Positions 26,535-34,885 of a stretch of DNA of 64,000 nt are shown piece after piece. The stretch is from CAMCHP01 sp036835325 (GTDB lineage Bacteria > Bacteroidota > Bacteroidia > Flavobacteriales_D > Sanyastnellaceae). The DNA is taken from assembly GCA_036835325.1 (NCBI GenBank), contig DAITMF010000001.1, forward strand, positions 86,460-150,459, read 5' to 3'. The stretch's first letter is position 1. Each line of letters starts with the position of its first letter. The notes beneath the pieces are model-generated. The model saw only the letters and a list, made by a program, of their open reading frames with translations. It ran no database searches and was not told the origin of the DNA. The position numbers were made by a program, and so were the translations under genes.

Positions 26535-27845
26535 ATGAACTTCCACCCGAACGGCATGTGGCGGTCACCCATGACCGCCCTTGTGTTGCCGATAATCGTA
26601 GCGCTTACACAGTGTACGCGCCCCGAACAGGATCTGGGCCTGAACCTTCAACCTGAAGGAGATTTGTTGAACGTGTACCAAACCGACACGGTAACGCTTT
26701 TCGCGTTCACCGAGGTGGAAGACTCGCTTCAAACCGATGAGCTTTCACAATCGTTGCTGGGCAACACCATTGACCCCGTAACCGGTCGCATCATGACCTC
26801 GTTTTACACCCAAGTTAGATTGGCTGCGCCCGACATTGACTTCGGTTCGAACCCGGTATGTGACTCCATTGTGCTTTCTCTGAAATACACCGGTCAAACC
26901 TTCGGCACCCTTACCCCACAATACTTCGGTGTGTACGAGATAGGTGAAGCAATGGATCTGTCTGCAACCTACTCCAGCAACCGCGATTTTGAGCTTATTG
27001 GTGCGAACCTCGTTGACTTTAACCGGCAACCGCTTGCTATTGCGCCCACTCGCAGACTTTTCGTTGGTGGAGACTCGGTTAACCCACAGCTGAGAATACC
27101 TTTGCAAAACGCTCTCGGACAGCGTTTGCTCACCGCGGGTGAAAGCGTTTACAGCACCAATGCCGCATGGCTCGAGTACTTTCAAGGCCTCTATGTTTAC
27201 TCGCAGTCAATCGACGGCGCCGTGGTCAACGTTGACCTCGTTGACGTTGAGTCGCGCATCCGCTTGCATTACCGCAACGACACTGATACGCTCTTCTACG
27301 ATTACAACATCAACTCACTTTGTGCACGAAGCAACCGTTTTAGCCATTCGTTTGCCAACGAAGTCGCTGGGATTTCAGCCGACAACCCCATCGATGGCAG
27401 CGAACGCCTAATTGTGCAGGGCGCAGCAGCGCTCAAGGCGCGCATCGAGTTGCCGTACATCGATAACTTCGCTGCTGACCGTCGCGTTGTGAACAAAGCC
27501 GAGCTGATTGTACCCTTGGCTGAAATCCCTGACAAGCGCACGACCCCGATTCCGCAACTCTTCGTGTTAACCGAAAACGAGAGCGGTCAAGCGGTGGGCT
27601 TGCCCGGCCAGCTTTCAACCACCATCGAAATCGGCGGGAGTTACAACGTTCAAGCCAACCAGTACCGATTCAACATTACACGTTGGTTTCAAGATTACCT
27701 CAACGGAAACCAAGCGGTGAAACGGCTCTTTTTGGTTTCGGGAAGCGCCGGTATATCGTCGCTTCGCTCTGTACTGGCCGGCCCGCAAGCCAACCCCAAT
27801 GACCCAAATAGCACTATGCGCTTGGTCATTACCTACTCCAACTGA
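26535..27845 (+). CDS. DUF4270 family lipoprotein
   Basis: The 436-residue product is a lipoprotein (signal PMTALVLPIIVALTQC). The body follows the DUF4270 plan: VYQTDTVTLFAFTEVEDSLQ, DPVTGRIMTSFYTQVRL, and near the end FNITRWFQDYLNG. Function unknown; outer-membrane location is expected. GGAGG at 26521-26525 gives a Shine-Dalgarno-like site ten bases before the ATG. The reading frame runs 189 bases further upstream through the previous gene and is not used. Confidence 0.88.
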   Translation: MNFHPNGMWRSPMTALVLPIIVALTQCTRPEQDLGLNLQPEGDLLNVYQTDTVTLFAFTEVEDSLQTDELSQSLLGNTIDPVTGRIMTSFYTQVRLAAPDIDFGSNPVCDSIVLSLKYTGQTFGTLTPQYFGVYEIGEAMDLSATYSSNRDFELIGANLVDFNRQPLAIAPTRRLFVGGDSVNPQLRIPLQNALGQRLLTAGESVYSTNAAWLEYFQGLYVYSQSIDGAVVNVDLVDVESRIRLHYRNDTDTLFYDYNINSLCARSNRFSHSFANEVAGISADNPIDGSERLIVQGAAALKARIELPYIDNFAADRRVVNKAELIVPLAEIPDKRTTPIPQLFVLTENESGQAVGLPGQLSTTIEIGGSYNVQANQYRFNITRWFQDYLNGNQAVKRLFLVSGSAGISSLRSVLAGPQANPNDPNSTMRLVITYSN

Positions 27846-27857
27846 TACGAATTGTCG

Positions 27858-27865
27858 TACCTTCG
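27858..27865 (+). promoter_or_regulatory. Possible -7 box of glmS
   Basis: TACCTTCG fits TAnnTTTG with C for T, 38 bases before the glmS ATG. No glmS ribozyme-like structure is apparent in the 58-base leader region. Confidence 0.35.
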
Positions 27866-27903
27866 TCGGAGACGAATTTCAACGAAACTAGCATCCAACC
27901 ATT

Positions 27904-29748
27904 ATGTGTGGAATTGTGGCATACCTGGGCACGGAAAATGCCTACCCCATTCTTATCAAAGGCCTCAAACGACTTGAATACCGCGGTTACGACAGCGCAG
28001 GAGTTGCCTTGCTTGACGGCGGCACCTTCAACCTCTACAAATGCAAAGGCCGCGTAAGCGACCTTGAAGCGCACGTGGGCTCTCAAACGCAGGCCGGAAA
28101 CGTTGGCATTGGCCATACGCGATGGGCTACGCACGGGCCACCGAACGACGTTAACGCACACCCGCACCTATCAGGCGATGGACGCATTGCGCTCATCCAC
28201 AACGGCATTATTGAGAATTACAGCACCCTCAAAGAGGAGCTTATCAACCGTGGCCATAAATTCGAGAGCGATACCGACACAGAAGTGCTTGCCCACTTGA
28301 TTGAAGAGGTGCGCCAAAACACCGGGCTCGACCTGTTCGAGGCCGTGCGTTTGTCGCTCAATGAGGTCATTGGTGCATATGCCTTGGTCATCATCGATAA
28401 GGAGAACCCCGAGCGCATGATTGCCGCCAAGAAGAGCAGTCCGTTGGTGATTGGCATCGGTGAAAACGGCGACTTCTACATCGGCTCCGACGCGACGCCA
28501 ATAGTGGAATACACGAAGAACGTGGTGTATTTGGAAGACGACGAGTTGGCGCTGATCAGCCGCACCGAGGGATTGAAGATTGTCACAACATCGAACCACG
28601 AGAAAATACCGTACATCCAAGAGCTTGAAATGCAGCTCGAGGCCATTGAAAAAGGCGGTTATGACTCGTTCATGCTGAAAGAGATTTACGAACAGCCCCG
28701 TTCAATTCGCGATTGTTTTAGGGGGCGGATGGATTTAACGAAGGGCATGATTCGCTTGTCGGGCATTGAGAACTTCGAAGACAAATGGATGAACGCTAGC
28801 CGGATCATTATTCTCGGATGCGGTACTTCATGGCATGCCGGTTTGGTAGGCGAATACCTCTTTGAAGAGTTGGCCCGTATACCGGTGGAAGTGGAGTACG
28901 CGAGTGAGTTCCGTTACCGCAACCCAATTATTCGGGAAGATGACATTGTTATTGCGATTAGCCAAAGTGGAGAAACGGCTGACACCTTAGCGGCAGTTAA
29001 GTTGGCGCGTGAAGCCGGAGCGCACATTTTTGGTGTCTGCAACGTGGTTGGGTCATCCATATCACGTGCCACCCACAGCGGATGTTACACACACGCCGGA
29101 CCTGAAATCGGGGTTGCCTCGACCAAGGCATTCACCGCACAAGTCACCGTGCTCACACTGATGGCACTCACCGTAGCCGAGAAACGCGGCACCATTTTGG
29201 CGCCCCGCTTGCACCGCCTCATCGCTGAAATCAACAGCATACCCGATAAGATTGAGCAAGCTTTGACCGCGAACAAGCAAATTGAATTCATTGCAGACAT
29301 TTACAAGAACTCGCGGAACGCTCTGTACTTGGGCCGTGGATACACCTTCCCTGTTGCATTGGAAGGCGCGCTTAAGCTGAAAGAAATCAGCTACATCCAT
29401 GCAGAGGGTTATCCGGCGGCTGAAATGAAGCACGGCCCGATTGCCCTCATCGATGAAGAAATGCCGGTGTTTGTAATTGCGACGCAAGGCCACAGTTACG
29501 AGAAAGTCGTGAGCAACATCGAAGAGGTCAAAGCGCGAAAAGGCAAGATCATTGCGATTGTTACAGCAGGTGATACACACGTGCGCAAACTGGCTGATCA
29601 CGTAATCGAAATCCCGAAATCGGATGACATTCTCGCTCCCTTGCTCTCGGTTGTACCGTTGCAATTGCTCAGCTACCATGTGGCCGTAATGCGGGGGTGC
29701 AACGTTGACCAGCCGAGAAACTTGGCAAAGTCGGTAACAGTAGAATAA
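27904..29748 (+). CDS. glmS: Glutamine--fructose-6-phosphate aminotransferase (isomerizing)
   Basis: The 614-residue enzyme makes glucosamine-6-phosphate for peptidoglycan and lipopolysaccharide. The N-terminal glutaminase starts with the catalytic Cys (MCGIVAYLG; Cys2 after Met removal becomes residue 1) and contains GHTRWATHGPPNDVNAHPH. Two SIS domains follow (about 290-430, with LGCGTSWHAG, and 460-600). The C-terminus PRNLAKSVTVE is canonical. It closes the glycogen-synthase-like, DUF4270, glmS run. Confidence 0.97.
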   Translation: MCGIVAYLGTENAYPILIKGLKRLEYRGYDSAGVALLDGGTFNLYKCKGRVSDLEAHVGSQTQAGNVGIGHTRWATHGPPNDVNAHPHLSGDGRIALIHNGIIENYSTLKEELINRGHKFESDTDTEVLAHLIEEVRQNTGLDLFEAVRLSLNEVIGAYALVIIDKENPERMIAAKKSSPLVIGIGENGDFYIGSDATPIVEYTKNVVYLEDDELALISRTEGLKIVTTSNHEKIPYIQELEMQLEAIEKGGYDSFMLKEIYEQPRSIRDCFRGRMDLTKGMIRLSGIENFEDKWMNASRIIILGCGTSWHAGLVGEYLFEELARIPVEVEYASEFRYRNPIIREDDIVIAISQSGETADTLAAVKLAREAGAHIFGVCNVVGSSISRATHSGCYTHAGPEIGVASTKAFTAQVTVLTLMALTVAEKRGTILAPRLHRLIAEINSIPDKIEQALTANKQIEFIADIYKNSRNALYLGRGYTFPVALEGALKLKEISYIHAEGYPAAEMKHGPIALIDEEMPVFVIATQGHSYEKVVSNIEEVKARKGKIIAIVTAGDTHVRKLADHVIEIPKSDDILAPLLSVVPLQLLSYHVAVMRGCNVDQPRNLAKSVTVE

Positions 29749-29790
29749 ACTGATAAATCTCACTTTTTAACCGGGGTGTTGAAAAACCCC

Positions 29791-29798
29791 TACATTTG
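29791..29798 (+). promoter_or_regulatory. -7 box preceded by a GGGGT/ACCCC hairpin
   Basis: TACATTTG is a perfect TAnnTTTG. The 20 bases before it fold as GGGGT, loop GTTGAAAA, ACCCC. It is about 150 bases from the next gene, so it may give a long 5' leader for the outer-membrane gene at 29945. Confidence 0.4.
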
Positions 29799-29904
29799 GC
29801 AGGTTTAATGAAGAAAAAGACGCGTTCATAGCGGTGTTCGTTCACAGTAGCGGTGTTAATAACTGATTGTCAGCGGTGAATGATGAACGTAAAGAATGCG
29901 CTTT

Positions 29905-29937
29905 TTTGCAACTTGAAACACGTATTACTTAATTTTC
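29905..29937 (+). promoter_or_regulatory. Promoter directly before the 29945 gene
   Basis: TTTG at 29905-29908, 21-base spacer, TAATTTTC at 29930-29937. The ATG follows seven bases later, so the transcript would have an almost absent leader. Confidence 0.45.
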
Positions 29938-29944
29938 AACCATC

Positions 29945-30772
29945 ATGAAAAAAGCGATTGTTTTGTTTATGGCAGGATTTTTCTGCCTCGCGGGTACTGA
30001 GGTATTCGCACAGAAGCAAATGGGTGACGAGATGAACCTCGAGCTCCAATTTGCGCCCCTTGGCGGAACTCCAATGGGAATTAGCGGTCTTCGTTTCCGT
30101 AAATTCTTGAGCGAGACTTCTGCTTTCCGCGTTAACTTGTTCCTTGGAGGAACCACCGAATCAAACCCAAACTCAGACGCAGGTGACATCACCTTGATTG
30201 TTGCCGGCGACGAGGTATTGAACGGTTCACGTTTGAGCACCATCGACCGTACATTTGATTTCTCTATCCGTCCGGGTTACGAAATTCACTTTGACGGTAC
30301 CGATCGTTTGTCTCCTTACGTAGGTGTTGAAGTAGAGTTTGCCACCGGTAGCACAACAACCGATGACGAGCGTTTCTCGTACACCGGTTCGATTGAGAAC
30401 GACCAGGTAAACATCAACGGTACTGCTGACTGGGTGCACACTACCAAGCAGTCAATGACCCGTTTGGGTTTCAACCTTGTAGCAGGTTTTGACTTCTACT
30501 TCGTTGATAATTTGTACCTTGGTGGTGAGCTTGGCTTCGGCTGGGGTCGTACCACAATGGGTGACGTTGAATACTCATGGGACAATGACAATGCATATTT
30601 CATGCAAGTATCGAACGGTGCGTCAATCACTGCCACTCAAGGTGATGATACCGAGTTTTACTTGCCTGGAGGGCTTGGTAACAACGAAGACGCTCCAGAA
30701 ATGGGCGGTTCAATGTCAGCGTTTGGTCCGACCGTTAACGGCCGCATCCGTCTCGGATACCTGTTTAACTAA
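29945..30772 (+). CDS. Outer-membrane beta-barrel protein, unknown
   Basis: The 275-residue product has a signal peptide (AIVLFMAGFFCLAGTEVFAQ) and strands of a small porin-like barrel: LQFAPLGGTPMGISGLRFRK, RPGYEIHFDG, NLYLGGELGFGWGRTTMG and a C-terminal VNGRIRLGYLFN. It resembles the generic OmpW/OprF-like barrels annotated as hypothetical in Bacteroidota. Codon use is very regular (GGT, CGT, AAC), which suggests high expression. The lipoprotein gene at 30779 follows after six bases. Confidence 0.78.
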   Translation: MKKAIVLFMAGFFCLAGTEVFAQKQMGDEMNLELQFAPLGGTPMGISGLRFRKFLSETSAFRVNLFLGGTTESNPNSDAGDITLIVAGDEVLNGSRLSTIDRTFDFSIRPGYEIHFDGTDRLSPYVGVEVEFATGSTTTDDERFSYTGSIENDQVNINGTADWVHTTKQSMTRLGFNLVAGFDFYFVDNLYLGGELGFGWGRTTMGDVEYSWDNDNAYFMQVSNGASITATQGDDTEFYLPGGLGNNEDAPEMGGSMSAFGPTVNGRIRLGYLFN

Positions 30773-30778
30773 TTTGTT

Positions 30779-31642
30779 ATGAAAACTACACGCTTCCTCT
30801 CAATCCTCACTGCGGGCTCTTTGGCCCTCGGAGCCATCACGTTGAACTCGTGCTCTAAACAAGCCGGCTACGCTGGCCCGGGCCCCGAAGTAAACCGCAA
30901 AGAAAAGGCAAAGGAATTCATGGAGTCGCTCATTGAACGCATGCCCGATATCGGTGTGTACAATGAAAAGCTCGATCAAGTCGTTGTCTTGAATCCCGGA
31001 AGCCGTGAGTTTAGTTTTGCAACTCCCAATGAAGGTTGGAATTTCTCCAGCTCTACAGGAACTCAGTTCGTCCCTTACGAAGAAGGAGGTGGTATCTTGA
31101 TTCTTTCTGCTGCTGCATTTGGAGGTAACTCTTCAGGAGGTACCGTGGTTGCGGGTAGCACTGCTCTCGACATCACCTACACCTTCTGTGTATCGGCTTC
31201 AAGTGAAGCGATTGGCCTCGACTTGTTCGATTACGGCGGCGACTTCACAGGAGTTTCATTGGTACTGGGCATTGCCGGCGATTTCGAAGCCCTTGTTGAT
31301 GGCGCTGTTGACGAAGACTCAGACTTTAATGACTTCTTCCAAGGCTTGGCCATGTACGTTGTTTATGACAACGAAGCACAAGGTAGCTACGACATCTTGA
31401 ACTGGATTGAAGACCTCGATACCGACGTTGATGATTTGGCCGGTCAAGGCTTTTCATACGTAATCGATTTCGTAGACTTCAACCTGTATTTCTCTGCCAA
31501 CGGCGAACTTAACGTTAGCGGTGGTGAAATCAGCTTCACCGGTGAGTACCTCGGTTTCTTTGAACTCCTCGATTCAATCGAAGATGAAGAAGAACTCGAA
31601 TTCGACTTGGTTCCAGGCTTTGGAGCCATGGGTTGCAACTAA
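30779..31642 (+). CDS. Acidic lipoprotein, unknown
   Basis: The 287-residue product has a lipoprotein signal (LALGAITLNSC, Cys25) and a very acidic mature region with Asp and Glu runs such as DEDSDFNDFF, DLDTDVDDL and SIEDEEELEFD. Hydrophobic beta-rich segments (DLFDYGGDFTGVSLVLGIAG) alternate with the acidic ones, and one free Cys sits near the end (GAMGCN). I recognise no family. It follows the barrel gene by six bases and ends 27 bases before a strong terminator, so the two genes form one transcription unit. Confidence 0.72.
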   Translation: MKTTRFLSILTAGSLALGAITLNSCSKQAGYAGPGPEVNRKEKAKEFMESLIERMPDIGVYNEKLDQVVVLNPGSREFSFATPNEGWNFSSSTGTQFVPYEEGGGILILSAAAFGGNSSGGTVVAGSTALDITYTFCVSASSEAIGLDLFDYGGDFTGVSLVLGIAGDFEALVDGAVDEDSDFNDFFQGLAMYVVYDNEAQGSYDILNWIEDLDTDVDDLAGQGFSYVIDFVDFNLYFSANGELNVSGGEISFTGEYLGFFELLDSIEDEEELEFDLVPGFGAMGCN

Positions 31643-31668
31643 CAGGCATCCTGTAAAATTGATTCTGC

Positions 31669-31698
31669 AGAGGCCTCCGAAAGGGGGCCTCTTTTTTT
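31669..31698 (+). terminator. Rho-independent terminator
   Basis: A ten-pair stem AGAGGCCTCC / GGGGGCCTCT with a GAAA tetraloop (31679-31682) and a T run to 31698. It ends the outer-membrane barrel and lipoprotein unit. Confidence 0.9.
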
Positions 31699-31721
31699 AT
31701 GCTTGGGATGCGTAGCCTTCC

Positions 31722-31729
31722 TATCTTCG
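31722..31729 (+). promoter_or_regulatory. -7 box five bases before the cyclase gene
   Basis: TATCTTCG (TAnnTTTG with C for T), five bases before the ATG at 31735. This implies a leaderless mRNA and rules out the longer frame that begins at 31699 inside the terminator. Confidence 0.45.
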
Positions 31730-31734
31730 ATGCA

Positions 31735-32499
31735 ATGAAAGTGCAGTTTGAGTACCTTGGTCAATCGTATGCTTGTGACCTCACAGAGGCGCATGACATT
31801 TCCATTCCACTTGCCGCGGGAAACGGCCGCCTTTCGGCTTGGTACGTTCCGCCCCTATCGATTGAACCTGTGAGAGCGAATGGCTTTGTAGGCGCCGTTG
31901 CGGAAGGAGGAAGCGTGAATTTTCGCAACATCGGCTTCAATCCGCATGGGCATGGCACGCACACCGAATGTGTTGGACACATTGCCCACGAGGTTTACTC
32001 TGTTAATGCCGCCCTCGAACAACGGCTGTTTGTTGCTCAAGTGGTGACTGTTGAGCCCGCTATCCTCATGGAAGATTTTGACAATGGCCGTGCCGGCGAC
32101 TGTGTCATCCGCGCAAGCGACCTTCCCGATGAACTTCCTGAGGCGCTTGTTTTGCGTACGGCGCCTAATTCAGCCTCAAAAACAACCCGTGCATACTCTA
32201 ACAGCAACCCGCCCTACTTATTGGCAGAGGCGGCCTCAAAAATCGTTTCTCTCGGGGTTGAGCACCTTCTCATTGATTTGCCCAGCGTTGATCGGGAAGT
32301 CGATGGTGGCGAATTGCGTGCACACCATCTTTTTTGGGGATGGCCTGCTCATCCGCGCAAGCGAGCAACCATTACAGAGTTGATCTACGTTGAAGACGGC
32401 ATCGAGGACGGCCTGTACCTCTTGAATTTGCAAACTGCGCCGTTTGAAAACGACGCTACACCGAGTCGGCCGGTGCTGTACAAGGCAATTCGACAGTGA
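31735..32499 (+). CDS. Cyclase family protein (kynurenine formamidase-like)
   Basis: The 254-residue hydrolase belongs to the PF04199 cyclase family, which includes bacterial arylformamidase KynB. The metal-binding motif reads HGHGTHTECVGHI where KynB has HxGTHxDxPxH, so Glu replaces Asp and Val replaces Pro. A later His pair (LRAHHLFWGW) is in the position of the remaining catalytic His. The substrate is not known; linkage to tryptophan catabolism would be a guess, as the TDO-family gene lies 23 kb away. The last 44 bases overlap the 3' end of the histidine kinase gene on the other strand. Confidence 0.82.
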   Translation: MKVQFEYLGQSYACDLTEAHDISIPLAAGNGRLSAWYVPPLSIEPVRANGFVGAVAEGGSVNFRNIGFNPHGHGTHTECVGHIAHEVYSVNAALEQRLFVAQVVTVEPAILMEDFDNGRAGDCVIRASDLPDELPEALVLRTAPNSASKTTRAYSNSNPPYLLAEAASKIVSLGVEHLLIDLPSVDREVDGGELRAHHLFWGWPAHPRKRATITELIYVEDGIEDGLYLLNLQTAPFENDATPSRPVLYKAIRQ

Positions 32500-33940
32500 A
32501 CACGCTGCCTTCATTGACCACGCTTTCGAAGTGAATCGAGCCGCCGGCTTGCTCAACGATGTTATGCACGATCGCAAGGCCGAGGCCCGTGCCTGTTGAT
32601 TTGGTTGTGAAATTTGGGACGAAAATCTGCGCCCTCATTTCTTCGGGAATTCCGGTGCCATTGTCAATGACTTCGACCAGCACCTGATCACCACGTCGGT
32701 TCACGGTTACTTCGACCTTCCCTTCTCGCTCTTCAGGAATCGCCTGGCGCGCGTTTGTGATGAGGTTGTTGAACACCCGAAGGAGTTGTTCACGATCGGC
32801 GAAGACAACGCTCTCGGCGGCATTGCAGCGTGGTGTGAACACAACTTTGGTGGAGGAGTTGTTGTCGAAAAGCCCGACAGCATCACGCAACAGCCCTACG
32901 AGTTCGACGCGTTCGGCCTTTGCGCGGGGCATTTTGGCAAAATCACTGAACTCTGTGGCAATGGTGGCCAAGCTCTGAATTTGTTCAATCATTGACCGGC
33001 TAAATGCGTTCAGCTTGCTGGTGAAGTTCGGGTCGTCGGGCGAAAGTGAGCGTTCAAGGTGTTGAACCCGCAATTTCATTGGCGTTAGCGGGTTCTTGAT
33101 TTCATGCGCGACCTGTTTGGCCATTTCGCGCCATGCACCTTCACGTTCGCGTTGCGCAAGTTGGTTGGCTGATTGACGCACCTCCATGAGCATCCTGTTG
33201 TAGGCATCGACGAGGGTGCCGATTTCATCTTTGCCCTTCCATTCGATCGGTGTGTTTGAGGTTGATATGTCAACGGTTTGCATGCGCCTACCGATCTTTT
33301 GCAGCGAACTGGTGATGTAATTGCTGAGAAAATAAGCCAGCGCACTCGCCGCGATGAACAGCACCACATAGACTTGCGTCAAGCGCACGAGGAAGTCGCG
33401 CAGTTCGTCGGTGTTGATATCTTCTTTCTCGTAACGCACATTTGTAATCGCCAAGGGTCGTCCGTCTGCATCGGTGAAGTACCAATAAGCCATAACGTAG
33501 GTGCCGTAATCAACGTCTTGTTTTTGTTCTGCCCTGCTGTTGCCCGTGCTAAGTTGTTTGAGTACGGTGTAATCGAGGGTGCCTCCGAAGCCTAATTGAT
33601 CGAGGGTTTCGGGTTCAGAACTGATCAGTAACCCCCCGTTGAGGTTGTAAATGGAGATGAGCAGCCGGTGAACGTCAGACAGTTCACCCAATTTATCTTC
33701 GAACAAGGCCGGTATGTTGGACGGGTCGAGGGTGCCTCCGAGTTGCTTGAGGTAATACCACATTGATTCTTGCACCGCTTGTTCTTTTCGGCGGAGGCGT
33801 TGGTCGTTGTATTCGTCTTCTTGGGATTTGAAGTTCATGTAGGCCGTGACACCTGACACGACGAATGTGACGATGAGCAGGGTGATCATCGACAGGTAGA
33901 TGCGGGTGCGCAGGGTAAGGTTTACGCGCGGGAAGGCCAT
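32456..33940 (-). CDS. NtrY-like sensor histidine kinase
   Basis: The 494-residue membrane kinase has helix 1 (about 14-35), an extracytoplasmic sensor domain (36-187), helix 2 (188-209), a HAMP-like linker, and HisKA with the phosphorylated His279 in AKQVAHEIKNPLTPMKLRV. The ATPase part carries NNLITNARQAI (N box), DNGTGIP (G1) and TKSTGTGLGLAIV (G2). The pattern fits the NtrY/PgtB-type kinases. No response regulator is adjacent, so it is an orphan here. The start at 33940 lies four bases after a -7 box; the longer reading frame to 34033 would cross the ATP synthase terminator. Confidence 0.9.
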   Translation of the reverse strand: MAFPRVNLTLRTRIYLSMITLLIVTFVVSGVTAYMNFKSQEDEYNDQRLRRKEQAVQESMWYYLKQLGGTLDPSNIPALFEDKLGELSDVHRLLISIYNLNGGLLISSEPETLDQLGFGGTLDYTVLKQLSTGNSRAEQKQDVDYGTYVMAYWYFTDADGRPLAITNVRYEKEDINTDELRDFLVRLTQVYVVLFIAASALAYFLSNYITSSLQKIGRRMQTVDISTSNTPIEWKGKDEIGTLVDAYNRMLMEVRQSANQLAQREREGAWREMAKQVAHEIKNPLTPMKLRVQHLERSLSPDDPNFTSKLNAFSRSMIEQIQSLATIATEFSDFAKMPRAKAERVELVGLLRDAVGLFDNNSSTKVVFTPRCNAAESVVFADREQLLRVFNNLITNARQAIPEEREGKVEVTVNRRGDQVLVEVIDNGTGIPEEMRAQIFVPNFTTKSTGTGLGLAIVHNIVEQAGGSIHFESVVNEGSVFTVELPCTAPADSV

Positions 33941-33944
33941 AGGA

Positions 33945-33952
33945 CGAAGATA
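33945..33952 (-). promoter_or_regulatory. -7 box four bases before the histidine kinase
   Basis: TATCTTCG, the same variant as before the cyclase gene, followed by TCCT and the ATG. A leaderless transcript is predicted. Confidence 0.45.
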
Positions 33953-33965
33953 CAACAAAGCAAAA

Positions 33966-33989
33966 AGCACCCCGGTTTCCCGGAGTGCT
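33966..33989 (-). terminator. Terminator of the ATP synthase operon
   Basis: On the minus strand a ten-pair stem (AGCACTCCGG / CCGGGGTGCT, one G-T pair) with a GAAA loop is followed by TTTTTG. It lies 21 bases after the atpG stop and before the histidine kinase promoter. Confidence 0.88.
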
Positions 33990-34010
33990 TTCCATCTATT
34001 GTCCACGTAA

Positions 34011-34883
34011 TTATCCGTTGAGGGCTTCTGCACCTCCTACGATTTCCAAAATTTCGTTGGTGATTGCCGCTTGGCGTGCCTTGTTGTAGGTGAGTTTGAG
34101 CTCTTTCAACAAGTCGGTTGCGTTATCGGTTGCTTTGTGCATCGCTGTCATTCGTGCGCCGTGTTCAGATGCGAAGCTGTCAAGCAATGCCTTAAAGAGC
34201 TGGGTACGGATGGAGTTTGGGATGATGCGTTCAAGAATTTCTTCTCGGTTTGGCTCAAAGATGTAATCAGAAGGCGCTGCATCGCCTTTCGGTGCTACAA
34301 CGGGCAGCATTTGTTCTGCCCGTACTTCTTGCATTGCTGCGTTCTTGAAGCTGTTGTAGACTACAACGACTTTGTCGAATTTACCTCCGGCGAATTCGCT
34401 CATGAGTTGGTCAGCGATTGCTCCTGTGCGGGCGAATGTGAGCTGATCGAAGATATCGAACGGTGTTGCTCCGAAGTCGTTGCCAACGTGGTGTGTCGTT
34501 TGCTTGAACTGGTCAAAGGCTTTTTTTCCGAGCGGGAGCACCTTTACGTTAACGCCTTCGTAGTCTTCGCGGATTTGCCGGCGAATTTCTTTGAGGACGT
34601 TGTTGTTGAAGCCCCCGCACAAACCGCGGTTTGAGGTAACGGCTACGATGAGCACGTTGCGGACTTCGCGTTCTTGTGCGTAAACGCCTTCACCTGCGTC
34701 AAGCGTTGCGCTTACGTTTGCGAGAATTTCCTGAAGTTTCTCCGCGTACGGACGCATACGCGTGATGGCATCTTGTGCCCTGCGTAGTTTAGCGGCCGAC
34801 ACCATCTTCATCGCCTGAGTAATTTGGCGGGTCGATTGTACCGAAACGATGCGGCTGCGTACTTCCTTCAGTCCACCTGCCAT
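34011..34883 (-). CDS. atpG: ATP synthase F1 subunit gamma
   Basis: The 290-residue central-stalk subunit has the N-terminal helix LKEVRSRIVSVQSTRQITQA, the conserved VTSNRGLCGGFNN and the C-terminal helix RMTAMHKATDNATDLLKELK ... NKARQAAITNEILEIV. It ends the operon; the following atpD and atpC genes of other bacteria are absent, as is usual in Bacteroidota where they lie elsewhere. Two bases separate it from atpA. Confidence 0.97.
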   Translation of the reverse strand: MAGGLKEVRSRIVSVQSTRQITQAMKMVSAAKLRRAQDAITRMRPYAEKLQEILANVSATLDAGEGVYAQEREVRNVLIVAVTSNRGLCGGFNNNVLKEIRRQIREDYEGVNVKVLPLGKKAFDQFKQTTHHVGNDFGATPFDIFDQLTFARTGAIADQLMSEFAGGKFDKVVVVYNSFKNAAMQEVRAEQMLPVVAPKGDAAPSDYIFEPNREEILERIIPNSIRTQLFKALLDSFASEHGARMTAMHKATDNATDLLKELKLTYNKARQAAITNEILEIVGGAEALNG

Positions 34884-34885
34884 GT

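Noticed and set aside
27846..27903. A glmS ribozyme or riboswitch before glmS
   Set aside because: The leader is only about 58 bases and shows no conserved ribozyme core.
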